The notes: generated from the letters alone by a model not told the origin. DNA of 64,000 nt from Lewinellaceae bacterium (GCA_020636225.1 JACJYI010000002.1:310001-374000); one strand, 5' to 3'; shown: positions 52,714 through 61,524, numbered from the stretch's first letter. A program made the numbers and translations.

Positions 52714-54230
52714 AAGGGGAACCGGTCATCATTGTCGAGGACCTTTCTGTAGATATACAGAATGTCCGGGGCACGGTGCCCGTATTGCATCATATCGATC
52801 TCCGGATCCATGGCGGTGAAGTGCATGCCCTGGTCGGCCCATCCGGATCTGGCAAATCTACCCTGAGTGCCTTGATATCCGGGGCAGTGGCCAAAGACCA
52901 GTACACCATCCGCTCCGGACATATCTGGTGGATCCAGGACGGCCGGAAAACAGATCTCATCGACCTGGAATGGGCGGAACGGCAGACATTGACAAGAGGC
53001 CTGATCGAGGTGATCTTTCAGGAGCCGGCGACTACGCTCGATCCCGTGGTGGCGTTGGGCTGTCAACTGGTCGAATCGGGAAGCGGATCACTGTCAGCCG
53101 ATCTTGTCAAGGATGAGTTGGTCCGGTTAGGACTTGATCCTGAATTCGTTTGGGGCCGGTATCCCTGGCAGTTGTCCGGCGGACAGCAGCAGCGCTGCTT
53201 ACTGGCGCGCACCATGGCATTGCGACCAACCCTCATCCTTGCTGACGAACCGACCTCCGCCCTGGACAAACATCGGGAAGGGCAATTTCTCGATGATCTC
53301 GTGAACGTGGTCCGGAATGATCGGGATTGTGGTCTGCTGTTGATTTCGCACAATGTACAAGCGGTCGGTCGACTGGCCGATTCCATCAGCATCCTCCACG
53401 AAGGACGACTGATCGCACATGGGGCCGCCACTGCGGTTCTGGAAAACCCTCCGGATGCCCTGAGCAGGTCTTTGTGGCCTTCGGATGAACCTGGAACTGG
53501 GTTTGGCAAGAACCTGCAGGCCAATACGATCTTGCTGAAAATCAAGGATATGAGTGCGGGGTATCGCCCTGGGGTTTCTGTCATACGAACGGCTTCCGTC
53601 CACATTCATCAGGGCGAAATGGTGGGTATCGCCGGCCCGTCCGGTTCCGGCAAATCCTCGTTTTTTCGGGCAATATTGGATTTATTGCCCTGGAGGACAG
53701 GGGAGATGAACTCCGACACGGGCCAATTGCCGGGCATCCAGATGGTCTATCAGGATCCGGGCAGGACCATGAATCCGACATTGAGTATAGCAGAAACGAT
53801 GGAGGAGTGGGGTAGGCCTCATTCAGCCAGTCGCAATGATGTGATTGACCTGTTGAATGAGGTAGGCCTTTCTGCAGATATGCTGGACAGAATGCCGCAC
53901 ATGTTTTCAGGTGGGCAGAAACAGCGTCTGGCCATTGCCCGGGCATTGCTCTGCCGCCCCGAGGTCCTGTTGGCTGATGAACCATTTTCCAGCCTGGATG
54001 ACCACCTTCAGAATCAGATCCTGCAGTTGCTACGGAGTCTTGCCACGGAACGAGGCATAGGGATATTCGTCGTTGCTCACGACGTCCGCAAGCTGGAACG
54101 GTTTTGTGATCGTCTGATCCTGTTTGATCAAGGGGAAGTCTTCTGGGAAGGGAGTCCTGACGAGATCGCGCAATCGGCCGATCCACGGGTCATCGAACTT
54201 CGATTGGGTAGTGGCCAACATCCACATTAA
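52710..54230 (+). CDS. ABC transporter protein with two fused ATPase domains
   Basis: A 506-residue cytoplasmic protein made of two complete ABC ATPases of the peptide/nickel (Opp/Dpp) type, as in YejF or GsiA. Domain 1: Walker A GPSGSGKST at 43-51, signature LSGGQQQRC, Walker B LILADEPTSALD. Domain 2: Walker A GPSGSGKSS at 309-317, signature FSGGQKQRL, Walker B VLLADEPFSSLD. The GTG start at 52710 overlaps the rnd stop and is preferred to an ATG 105 bases upstream inside rnd. No permease or binding-protein gene is nearby, so its membrane partners must be encoded elsewhere. The substrate is unknown. Confidence 0.9.
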   Translation: MKGEPVIIVEDLSVDIQNVRGTVPVLHHIDLRIHGGEVHALVGPSGSGKSTLSALISGAVAKDQYTIRSGHIWWIQDGRKTDLIDLEWAERQTLTRGLIEVIFQEPATTLDPVVALGCQLVESGSGSLSADLVKDELVRLGLDPEFVWGRYPWQLSGGQQQRCLLARTMALRPTLILADEPTSALDKHREGQFLDDLVNVVRNDRDCGLLLISHNVQAVGRLADSISILHEGRLIAHGAATAVLENPPDALSRSLWPSDEPGTGFGKNLQANTILLKIKDMSAGYRPGVSVIRTASVHIHQGEMVGIAGPSGSGKSSFFRAILDLLPWRTGEMNSDTGQLPGIQMVYQDPGRTMNPTLSIAETMEEWGRPHSASRNDVIDLLNEVGLSADMLDRMPHMFSGGQKQRLAIARALLCRPEVLLADEPFSSLDDHLQNQILQLLRSLATERGIGIFVVAHDVRKLERFCDRLILFDQGEVFWEGSPDEIAQSADPRVIELRLGSGQHPH

Positions 54231-54253
54231 AATTCTGTTAATACCGTTTGTCC

Positions 54254-54285
54254 TTGATAACTTCCTGAAAAGAATTGTAAATTTG
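54254..54285 (+). promoter_or_regulatory. Consensus Bacteroidota promoter of the 77-residue protein gene
   Basis: TTG at 54254-54256 and TAAATTTG at 54278-54285 are separated by 21 bases, matching the consensus. The box ends 5 bases before the ATG at 54291, so the transcript should be leaderless or nearly so. Confidence 0.75.
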
Positions 54286-54290
54286 AATCA

Positions 54291-54524
54291 ATGATGATCC
54301 GGGTAGCCAAAAAATATTCCTTCCAGATGATCCTGGCTTTTGCCCTGGGTCTTTGTCTGGTTTGGATGGCGACCAGTCTGCTTCCCCTGGAGGAGGAATT
54401 CACCAGACTTGATTTGATTGCCGTTCCTTCCCAGGAAGCCGAACAGACCAGGTCAGTCAGCCCCGAATCATTGATTATCTCTGCCATCAAGGCAATCGTT
54501 CACGCGCTGCTTCCTGTCTCCTAG
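54291..54524 (+). CDS. Small membrane protein of unknown function
   Basis: A 77-residue protein with one hydrophobic helix (MILAFALGLCLVWMATSLL) followed by an acidic linker and a second amphipathic hydrophobic stretch near the C-terminus (LIISAIKAIVHALLPV). It is too short and plain for family assignment. Support for expression comes from a consensus promoter placed right before it. ATG at 54291 and 54294 are both possible. Its stop overlaps the stop of the convergent MBL gene by 4 bases. Confidence 0.55.
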   Translation: MMIRVAKKYSFQMILAFALGLCLVWMATSLLPLEEEFTRLDLIAVPSQEAEQTRSVSPESLIISAIKAIVHALLPVS

Positions 54525-55423
54525 GAAGCCTCCCGGTTTCTCTCCGTTTTTTTCTTCAGGTATCGAGTGATGCCGGCTACGCTCATCCAGGGAGGATTGG
54601 CCAGGTCGTACTGCTCCTGCAGGCTCGCATCCATGTCTGGCGGATAGAAGTCTTGGTGGATGTAGGAAATAAAATCCCTGGTCAGGGATTCCTGGTCATT
54701 CCAATCTGGTTGTTGTTCAAAGTAGTGGACCCATTTCCCGATGGCATTCTCCAATTCGTCAAGGTGTCGCGAGATTTCCGTTACAGGACCGTAGTGGGTC
54801 AGTACGATCTGTTCCAGGTCCAGTGCCCTGATCTTTTGGATCGACACAAGCCAATCCTCCCATTGAAATTCTGGTGGAGGACAAGGCGGGGCCACAAGGC
54901 CTTCCCCTATATGAATGCCACCGACATCGCCGGTAAACAGGGTCTTGCCCCATTGCCAGGCCAGATGATGGACGGCATGTCCTGGGGTATCATGGGGGAT
55001 AAACTGATGATGGCCAAGCGTAATGTGCTCACCGTCATGGGCGATGCGGATCCTGGATTCATCGATCGGCTGGATTTCTCCCCAGAGAATATCCATTTTC
55101 TCCTGGTAGATCCTGCGGGCTGAGGAGATCAGTTTTTCGGGATGGATCAAATGTGGAGCACCTGCCGGGTGAACATGGATCGTCGCTCCCAGTCGGGCCA
55201 GGGCCCAGGCGGCGCCGGCATGATCCAGATGGATATGGGTCAGCAGGACATGATCGATATCGTTCGGAGTCAGCCCATGTTCAGCCAAACCGGCGACCAG
55301 ATGGGGCCAGCAGGAGTGTGGTCCCGATTCGACGAGGGCCCAACCGGTTCCCAGGTCGATCAGAAAGGAACCGATGACTTCGGGGATTCCCTGAAAGTGA
55401 AGGTCGATGGTGTGAACGTTCAT
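54521..55423 (-). CDS. MBL-fold metallo-hydrolase
   Basis: A 300-residue enzyme of the metallo-beta-lactamase superfamily. The metal motif THIHLDHAG (HxHxDH), the later His in DTPGHAVHH, the bridging Asp in LFTGDVGGI and the last His in VLTHYGP complete the two-metal site, in a glyoxalase-II-like order. Substrate unknown. The start at 55423 (MNVHTIDLHFQG) is chosen because it overlaps the fmt stop by 4 bases and places the first strand correctly; a longer frame begins at 55471. Confidence 0.9.
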   Translation of the reverse strand: MNVHTIDLHFQGIPEVIGSFLIDLGTGWALVESGPHSCWPHLVAGLAEHGLTPNDIDHVLLTHIHLDHAGAAWALARLGATIHVHPAGAPHLIHPEKLISSARRIYQEKMDILWGEIQPIDESRIRIAHDGEHITLGHHQFIPHDTPGHAVHHLAWQWGKTLFTGDVGGIHIGEGLVAPPCPPPEFQWEDWLVSIQKIRALDLEQIVLTHYGPVTEISRHLDELENAIGKWVHYFEQQPDWNDQESLTRDFISYIHQDFYPPDMDASLQEQYDLANPPWMSVAGITRYLKKKTERNREAS

Positions 55424-56397
55424 GGCGAAGCGGTTTGATAGGTAATATGTCCGACGATACCGGGTGACCAATTCATGCCGTTGATGAAGTCAACGACTGA
55501 CACCCTTCTTCGACCCTCGAGTTGCAATTCAAGAGGTAGGATCCAACCGTCAGGAGCGGCGATCTGAAGGATCTTTCCGTTCAGGACCAATGTGCCAGGA
55601 GGCTGATCCGGTTGTTCGGCCAGGCCGGTGGCGTGATGCACCTTGACCATTTTTCCTTCCAGCATGAACCAGGCACCAGGGACAGGGGTCATGCCTCTGA
55701 TCCAGTTGAGCAGCCTGGATTGCGGCCAGGAAAAATCCAGCTGCGCCATGTCCGGATAGATCTTCGGCGCATGAGAAACGAGCGAGGGATCCTGAGGGCG
55801 CAGGATGATCTCATTGGCTGCGATCAGGTGCAGTGAACGAAGCAGTGCCCTTGCGCCAATGGCCATCATTCGCTGATAGACTGATCCGGTGGTCTCCTCC
55901 GGGCTGATCGGCATCCGTTCCTGGTAAAGCAGATCCCCTGTATCAATGGCATGCTGGAGAAAGAAGATGGTGACACCGGTCTCCCGTTCACCGTTCAACA
56001 CAGCCCAGTGGATCGGAGCCGCGCCACGATAGGCAGGCAGCAGGCTTCCGTGCAGATTGATGGTTCCCCAGGGAGGCATGGACCAGACGATCTCCGGCAA
56101 CATCCGGAAGGCGACGACGACGAACAGGTCTGCCTGCCATGCCTGCAGCGCTTCCAGGAATGCGGGATCCCTCAATTTTTCAGGCTGCAGGACAGGTAAG
56201 CCCAATTCAATGGCTTTGTCCTTGACGGCTGAGGTGACCATGGTCGCGCGACCTCGGCCACCAGGCTTGTCAGTGGCCGTTACCACGCCGACAATCTGGA
56301 AGCCGGCATCAAAGACTCCCTGGAGGGAGGCTGCCGCGAATTCAGGAGTACCCATGAATACCAATCGCAAGGCAGGACGAGTGACAAGATCAGACAT
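55420..56397 (-). CDS. fmt: Methionyl-tRNA formyltransferase
   Basis: A 325-residue enzyme that formylates initiator Met-tRNA. Seen: the N-terminal FMGTPEFAAASLQGV strand-loop, the folate/catalytic segment NLHGSLLPAYRGAAPIHWA with the catalytic Asn and His, the Asp in LQHAIDTGDLL, and a C-terminal beta-barrel domain that binds tRNA. Normal length. Coupled to the MBL gene by a 4-base overlap. A near-match minus-7 box (minus strand TACCTTCG, 56418-56425) lies 20 bases upstream. Confidence 0.96.
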   Translation of the reverse strand: MSDLVTRPALRLVFMGTPEFAAASLQGVFDAGFQIVGVVTATDKPGGRGRATMVTSAVKDKAIELGLPVLQPEKLRDPAFLEALQAWQADLFVVVAFRMLPEIVWSMPPWGTINLHGSLLPAYRGAAPIHWAVLNGERETGVTIFFLQHAIDTGDLLYQERMPISPEETTGSVYQRMMAIGARALLRSLHLIAANEIILRPQDPSLVSHAPKIYPDMAQLDFSWPQSRLLNWIRGMTPVPGAWFMLEGKMVKVHHATGLAEQPDQPPGTLVLNGKILQIAAPDGWILPLELQLEGRRRVSVVDFINGMNWSPGIVGHITYQTASP

Positions 56398-56417
56398 AAT
56401 GAGACAGCGCGTTGGAG

Positions 56418-56425
56418 CGAAGGTA
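56418..56425 (-). promoter_or_regulatory. Possible minus-7 box of fmt
   Basis: Minus-strand TACCTTCG matches TAnnTTTG in five of six fixed positions, 20 bases upstream of the fmt ATG. Confidence 0.4.
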
Positions 56426-56574
56426 ACGAATCGGTGAATGGCACATCAAGGGTCGGCGGTCGGTTCGATGATCTCCGTCATGGCCGGAGGTCCCTTCGTG
56501 CGAACCAATGTGGCCGTTGATTGTTGTCTACCCAGTACGCGAGAATCCGCTATGTTTACAGCCTAATCCGAGTT

Positions 56575-56892
56575 ATGCAAGCACGAAAGTTCCTTGAAGA
56601 CCTGCGACAGCGAGTTCCAGCAGAATCGCTGGCAGAGTATTCCGGTAAGATCGCTTTTGATCTGGCTGGGGAACAGGGCGGCCAATATACCCTGGTCATA
56701 TCCGAGAGTGGAGTTATCATTGACGATGGGCTTCATGATGACGCGCTTTGTGGCCTGCAATCCTCCTTTGAAACCCTGACGCGGATTATTGCCAGGGAAG
56801 AGAATGTTCTCATGGCGATGATGATGGGCAAACTGAAGGTGACCAACCAGGGTGAAATGATTAAATATGCCCGGATCCTGGGTTTCATGTAG
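56575..56892 (+). CDS. SCP2 sterol-binding-domain protein
   Basis: A 105-residue soluble protein made of a single SCP2-like domain: the ...GKIAFDLAGEQGGQYTLVI strand pair, GVIIDDGLHDDALCGLQSSF, TLTRIIAREENVLMAMMMGK and the closing KVTNQGEMIKYARIL helix, where the MMMGK.K..G pattern is the best hallmark. SCP2 domains bind lipids in a hydrophobic tunnel. A near-match minus-7 box (TATGTTTA, 56551-56558) lies 16 bases upstream. It is the first of three same-strand genes with a C39-ABC homologue and an HlyD-like protein; 89 bases separate it from the next. A shared role is possible but not shown. Confidence 0.82.
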   Translation: MQARKFLEDLRQRVPAESLAEYSGKIAFDLAGEQGGQYTLVISESGVIIDDGLHDDALCGLQSSFETLTRIIAREENVLMAMMMGKLKVTNQGEMIKYARILGFM

Positions 56893-56981
56893 GTCGATCC
56901 CAAGGATAAACCCTTGTTTTCGGTATGGTTTTCGACGTAAATGATGGAAGAGTCGAGTGATCGGCTTGAAAATCATTTGGC

Positions 56982-59024
56982 TTGCCCCAATTCAAATTCT
57001 ATCCACAGCAAGGACCTGACGATTGCGGGGTCTCGGCATTGCGCATGGTATCCGCATACCATGGCCGGGATACCACTGCTGATGAGGTAAGGAACCTTGC
57101 GGGAGTGCCTTATGGGGATCTTTCCATCCTGGCCCTCAGCCGAGCCGCCGAGCAGCTGGGATTTCGAACCTTGTCATTGAAATTGTCCTCTGATGAATTG
57201 AATGACCAGATCCAATTCCCAGCGATTGCGCATACCCAGGGGCAGCACTATGTCGTACTCGAGCGAATGACCTCACGCCATGTGTTCATTGCAGATCCGG
57301 CCTACGGTCGATATCGCCTGCCTATGGCTACCTTCCAGAGGCGCTGGATGGATCAGGGGCAGGGTGTACTCCTTGTCATGGAACCATCTGCATCGTTCGA
57401 AATCAGAAACGATGATCAAGCTGTCGAAGAACCTGTTGCATTTCAAATGGACTTCGTGGCACCGGATGGTTGGACGTGGGCCCAATTTCTTCTGGAAGCA
57501 TTGATCCTCATCAGTTTCCTGCAGCTGTTCCGAGCCATGATCCGCCTGGAGGTTGACGATGGAGGGCCGGAACTCCTGATCTTTGGCAGCGTTGTTCTTC
57601 TGACCTTTTCTGCCCTTGTCCTGCTGCATTACCGGTGGATCGCATGGAAGAGATCCATGATTGTCTATCCCCATGGGCATCCCTTTTCTACCCTTTCCGC
57701 CAGTTCCGATGGGATCAGTGATCTGACAATGACCCATCCGGGCTCGTCGTGGTTGGCTCTTCATGTATCCGGGGAATGGTACAGTCGGGCTGCCAGTCAG
57801 ATACTGGACCAGTATCGAGCAGGAGTGAATCTGATGTTTCTGAGTCTCTATCTGGTCTGGGTTGATCCGTTGGCAGGCCTGTTATTTCTAGCCTCGGGGA
57901 TGGTGTTATGGTTGGTGTTCAGGCTGACTTCCCGACAGGCGTTAGGACGAATGGTCATATCACTGGAGGCCGAGATCCTGGGTGCGCAAGGCCTCGATGG
58001 GTCTGAACCAGACAGCTCCGGAAGAGCGTACCGTCCTGCCGGACATTGGCCTGGACAACAGACATGGATGTGGACCATCGGGATGATCCGGTTGATTGGA
58101 CTGTTCTGGTTGATTCTGGTGATGCTCGGGCACTGGTATGTCAGTGCGTCGGAGGTGACCAATGGGCTTTTCGTGATCTGCGCTGTAGTCGGCTTCGAAT
58201 TGCTCTATATCTTCCTCAGGGGACAGCGAGCGAGACTGATCAACCGGATGTGGTTGCCCGGATTTGAACGGGCGAATACCGTGGGACTTGGCGAGAAGAA
58301 CAATATGATCGAGGGCAGTCTGGTGTTGGCGATGCCCATCTTTCATCCGGAAGGTTCTTCCTCATTGGAGGAGATCGTCCGGTTGCCGGCAAGACAGTCG
58401 TCGTTGGTGTTCGGTGCTGATCACCCATACAAGCTGCAGATTTTCAACCAACTGGTCGGGTTGACCTCAGGCGAAGATGCCAGGTTGGTGTTTGACGGCC
58501 AGGGTTTGGATCCAGATGGCCTGAGGCAATGGGAAGTGACGCGGATGATGGTACACCGGTCGGATCGCCTACCCGGGGGGACCATCGGGGAAGTGATCAC
58601 AGGTCGTGTAGATTTTGAGGAGGACGACCCGCTGTTGAAGGATGCATTGGCCGCTTGTCTGCTGATGGAGCCTGTTCAAGCCTTGCCGGATGGATTGCAT
58701 TCCATCATTGGATTCGGCGGGTGGCAGGTATTATCCCTGACACATCAGATCCTTGCTGCTCGTGCCTTGTATCAACGACCTGCCTGGTTGTTCCTGGATG
58801 ATGTGTTCAGCTACCTGGAGCCATTTCGGGAGCAAGTGTTATTGGAGAATGTCCTTCAGTCAAGAGATGGCCTGGCCACAGTGGTATTCAGCCGAAAGAT
58901 GGAATTGGCCGGCGTGGTGGACTGGATTGTCCATGTTCGGGACGGTCATGTGCTCGAACAAGGCTCGTTTGCTCAATTAATGGAGTCAGAGGGTTATTTT
59001 TATTCATTGATAACCAGCAGTTAA
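56982..59024 (+). CDS. C39-peptidase ABC exporter homologue with degenerate ATPase domain
   Basis: A 680-residue membrane protein with the architecture of peptidase-containing ABC exporters. The N-terminal C39 peptidase keeps its residues: oxyanion Gln in YPQQGPDDCG, Cys15, His89 (QHYVVL) and Asp105 (IADPA). About six membrane helices follow (160-420). The nucleotide-binding domain keeps the fold pattern but not the motifs: the Walker A place reads GADHPYKLQ (478-486) instead of GxxGxGKST, no LSGGQ is recognisable before ILAARALYQRP, and Walker B is WLFLDDVFSYLE (Asp606-Asp607, catalytic Glu replaced by Asp). It should not hydrolyse ATP by itself. The start must be TTG at 56982, since an in-frame stop lies 15 bases upstream and no ATG intervenes. 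The reading frame is clean, which argues against a simple pseudogene. Confidence 0.85.
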   Translation: MPQFKFYPQQGPDDCGVSALRMVSAYHGRDTTADEVRNLAGVPYGDLSILALSRAAEQLGFRTLSLKLSSDELNDQIQFPAIAHTQGQHYVVLERMTSRHVFIADPAYGRYRLPMATFQRRWMDQGQGVLLVMEPSASFEIRNDDQAVEEPVAFQMDFVAPDGWTWAQFLLEALILISFLQLFRAMIRLEVDDGGPELLIFGSVVLLTFSALVLLHYRWIAWKRSMIVYPHGHPFSTLSASSDGISDLTMTHPGSSWLALHVSGEWYSRAASQILDQYRAGVNLMFLSLYLVWVDPLAGLLFLASGMVLWLVFRLTSRQALGRMVISLEAEILGAQGLDGSEPDSSGRAYRPAGHWPGQQTWMWTIGMIRLIGLFWLILVMLGHWYVSASEVTNGLFVICAVVGFELLYIFLRGQRARLINRMWLPGFERANTVGLGEKNNMIEGSLVLAMPIFHPEGSSSLEEIVRLPARQSSLVFGADHPYKLQIFNQLVGLTSGEDARLVFDGQGLDPDGLRQWEVTRMMVHRSDRLPGGTIGEVITGRVDFEEDDPLLKDALAACLLMEPVQALPDGLHSIIGFGGWQVLSLTHQILAARALYQRPAWLFLDDVFSYLEPFREQVLLENVLQSRDGLATVVFSRKMELAGVVDWIVHVRDGHVLEQGSFAQLMESEGYFYSLITSS

Positions 59025-59082
59025 TCGAAATGTATTCGATAAAGATTGCTTGATCCCTGATCAACTTAGACAACGGAATACC

Positions 59083-60102
59083 ATGCCAGGCAATCGAATT
59101 CTTCTTCTGTCAGTAGGTCTCTTTCTAGGAGCCATGGTCCTTTCGTTCCTTCCAGTATCCCGGACGGTTCGGGTCGCTTGCCTGCTTGAATCGATGGATC
59201 AGATCACTGAGGCTGGGCAAGAGATCGTCGTGCCCGCGGGAAGTGCCCAATGGCTGGTAGCCGATGGAGATCGCGTGGTAGAAGGCGATGGCATCCTTCG
59301 GATGATCTCGGCTGACCAGGAACGTCTCTTGAGAGGATTGATCGATGATCCCTCATCTCGGGTTGATCTGGAAATTCTTCGCGATGAACTGGATCCCGGT
59401 CTGGTGAAAACCTGGTTGACCGGCAATCGTTCATCCGTCCAGACTGAAAGGCCCACAGGCGAACTGATTGCCTTGAGGAAGGATCTGGAGAGGTTGAATG
59501 ATACCCTGGCCGGTTTGCGGGTCTTGCAGTTTCGGGATGCAGCATCCACTGACGATTTGATCCCGAGAGTTCGATCGCTCGAGAGTCGCCAGAATCATCT
59601 ACTGCAGCAGATCGACCGCACATTAAAACGTACCGAGATCAGCAGGCCTCGGCATCTCAGGCCTTTGACGCAAGAGGAGCGGATTGAATTGGTGTCTGTT
59701 GCCCAACGGGAGATCCAGGCCGCAGTCATTCCGTCACCGTCCTCCGGTTTGGTGAATCTGTTGCCATCCAAGGTGGATGGTGCATTCGTTTTCCGGATTG
59801 ATCCCGAACCGTCAGGACGGTTCGAATTGATCATACCGGACGGGCAGCTACGATGGATGTCCGTGCAGCCGGGGGATACATTATTCCTTTCTCTGGAAAA
59901 CAATGAACCAGCCAACATGGGGGAGCCTTTGCCTTTGGTTGTGGCGGGTATCCCGATGAAGGAAGTGTCATCCATCGGAATCGAGGTCAGGCCTTTACAT
60001 GTGTCCCGGATGTCGGAGATCGATCTTCCCGGATCAGGACACGTGAAGACAGGGCACTCCAGTCGACCATGGCGATTGGGTGCAGAACTGGTTCGTCGCT
60101 GA
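59083..60102 (+). CDS. HlyD-like membrane fusion (adaptor) protein
   Basis: A 339-residue protein with an N-terminal membrane helix (ILLLSVGLFLGAMVLSFL), a lipoyl-like beta segment (VPAGSAQWLVADGDRVVEGD), a helical hairpin (about 120-210, IALRKDLERLNDTLAGLR and RSLESRQNHLLQQIDRTL), and a C-terminal beta-rich part. This is the layout of HlyD-type adaptors that link inner-membrane exporters to outer-membrane channels. It lies 58 bases after the degenerate C39-ABC gene and is probably its partner. No TolC-like gene is in the window. ATG at 59083 is chosen over a TTG at 59050. It ends one base before the convergent lpd stop. Confidence 0.8.
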   Translation: MPGNRILLLSVGLFLGAMVLSFLPVSRTVRVACLLESMDQITEAGQEIVVPAGSAQWLVADGDRVVEGDGILRMISADQERLLRGLIDDPSSRVDLEILRDELDPGLVKTWLTGNRSSVQTERPTGELIALRKDLERLNDTLAGLRVLQFRDAASTDDLIPRVRSLESRQNHLLQQIDRTLKRTEISRPRHLRPLTQEERIELVSVAQREIQAAVIPSPSSGLVNLLPSKVDGAFVFRIDPEPSGRFELIIPDGQLRWMSVQPGDTLFLSLENNEPANMGEPLPLVVAGIPMKEVSSIGIEVRPLHVSRMSEIDLPGSGHVKTGHSSRPWRLGAELVRR

Positions 60103-61500
60103 TCAGAGGTGGATCACTTCGTCGTAGGCGGCAGCAGTAGCTTCCATGACGGCCTCACTCATGGTCGGGTGGGGGTGGATCGTTTTAATGATCTCATGAC
60201 CCGTGGTTTCCAGTTTTCTGGCGGCTACAACCTCGGCGATCATTTCTGTAACGTTGCTGCCGATCATGTGGGCTCCCAGGAATTCGCCGTACTTGGCATC
60301 GAAGATGACCTTGACAAAACCTTCTTTTGCACCGGATGCACTGGCTTTACCAGATGCGGAGAAGGGGAACTTCCCGACTTTGATTTCCCGTCCGGCTGCC
60401 CGTGCTGCTTCTTCGGTCATGCCGACAGAAGCCACTTCGGGATTGCAATATGTACAGGAAGGAATATTGGTATAGTCAATCGGTTCAACGTGCTGTCCGG
60501 CAATCTTTTCGACACAGAGAATCCCTTCAGCTGAGGCGACGTGCGCCAGCGCAGGTCCGGGAACGATATCGCCAATGGCATAGATCCCGGGCACATTGGT
60601 TTGGTAATATTCATCCACCAGCACCATTCCCCGGTCCGTCTTGATACCGAGTTCTTCCAGTCCTATCCCTTCCGTATTGGGGGTGACGCCAGCGGCTGAG
60701 AGGACAACATCACATTCCAGGACCTGTACTGATCCATCCTTGCGGCTCTTGACCGTTACCTTGCAGCCCTTGCCTGACGAATCAACCTGTTCAACAGAGC
60801 TGTTGGCCAGCACCTGGATTCCTTTTTTCTTGAAGATCTTCGCCAGTTCCTTGGAGATGTCTGCATCCTCCCTGGGGACCAGGCCCTGCTCCATGAATTC
60901 AACAACGGTCACTTCCGTGCCGATGCTCTGGTAGAAATAGGCAAATTCGACACCGATGGCACCGGCGCCAACGACCACCATCCTGGATGGCTGCTTCTCC
61001 ATGCTCATGGCCTTCCGGTATTCGATGATCTTTGAACCATCGATCTTCAGGTTGGGCAATTCCTTTGCGCGTCCACCGGTGGCCAAAATGATATGGGGCG
61101 CCTCATAGGTGGTCTTTTTTCCGTCCTTGTCGGTCACCTCCACCTTTTTTCCTCTTACCAGGCGGCCGGATCCATCAATGATGGTGATCTTGTTTTTCCG
61201 GAACAGGAACTGAATGCCCTTGCTCATGCCGTCGGCCACGCCTCTGGACCGTTGGATGATCTTGGCAAAGTCGGCTTTGGCATTGCCGACACTGATCCCA
61301 TAGTCCGGGGCATGGTTGATATATTCAAAGACCTGGGCACTTTTCAACAGGGCCTTGGTGGGGATACAGCCCCAGTTCAAACAGATCCCACCAAGGGATT
61401 CACGTTCAACAACGGCAACCTTCATCCCCAACTGAGAAGCCCGAATGGCTGCTACATATCCGCCTGGTCCGCTACCAATGACAATAAGATCAAAGTTCAT
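60103..61500 (-). CDS. lpdA: Dihydrolipoyl dehydrogenase (E3)
   Basis: A 465-residue flavoenzyme that reoxidises lipoyl groups of 2-oxoacid dehydrogenase or glycine cleavage complexes using NAD+. FAD motif VIGSGPGGYVAAIRA, redox disulfide Cys40/Cys45 in GGICLNWGCIPTKALL, NAD motif VVGAGAIGVEFAYFY, and the catalytic His444 and Glu449 in HPHPTMSEAVMEA are all present. No E1/E2 genes are adjacent. A perfect minus-7 box lies 24 bases upstream of the ATG on the minus strand. Confidence 0.97.
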   Translation of the reverse strand: MNFDLIVIGSGPGGYVAAIRASQLGMKVAVVERESLGGICLNWGCIPTKALLKSAQVFEYINHAPDYGISVGNAKADFAKIIQRSRGVADGMSKGIQFLFRKNKITIIDGSGRLVRGKKVEVTDKDGKKTTYEAPHIILATGGRAKELPNLKIDGSKIIEYRKAMSMEKQPSRMVVVGAGAIGVEFAYFYQSIGTEVTVVEFMEQGLVPREDADISKELAKIFKKKGIQVLANSSVEQVDSSGKGCKVTVKSRKDGSVQVLECDVVLSAAGVTPNTEGIGLEELGIKTDRGMVLVDEYYQTNVPGIYAIGDIVPGPALAHVASAEGILCVEKIAGQHVEPIDYTNIPSCTYCNPEVASVGMTEEAARAAGREIKVGKFPFSASGKASASGAKEGFVKVIFDAKYGEFLGAHMIGSNVTEMIAEVVAARKLETTGHEIIKTIHPHPTMSEAVMEATAAAYDEVIHL

Positions 61501-61524
61501 ACAACGATTGAATTATAGGTGGGG

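Noticed and set aside
56982..59024. Degenerate C39-ABC gene as a plain pseudogene
   Set aside because: No frameshift or internal stop, the peptidase triad is intact, and a partner gene follows; pseudogene status is not excluded but is not the simplest reading.
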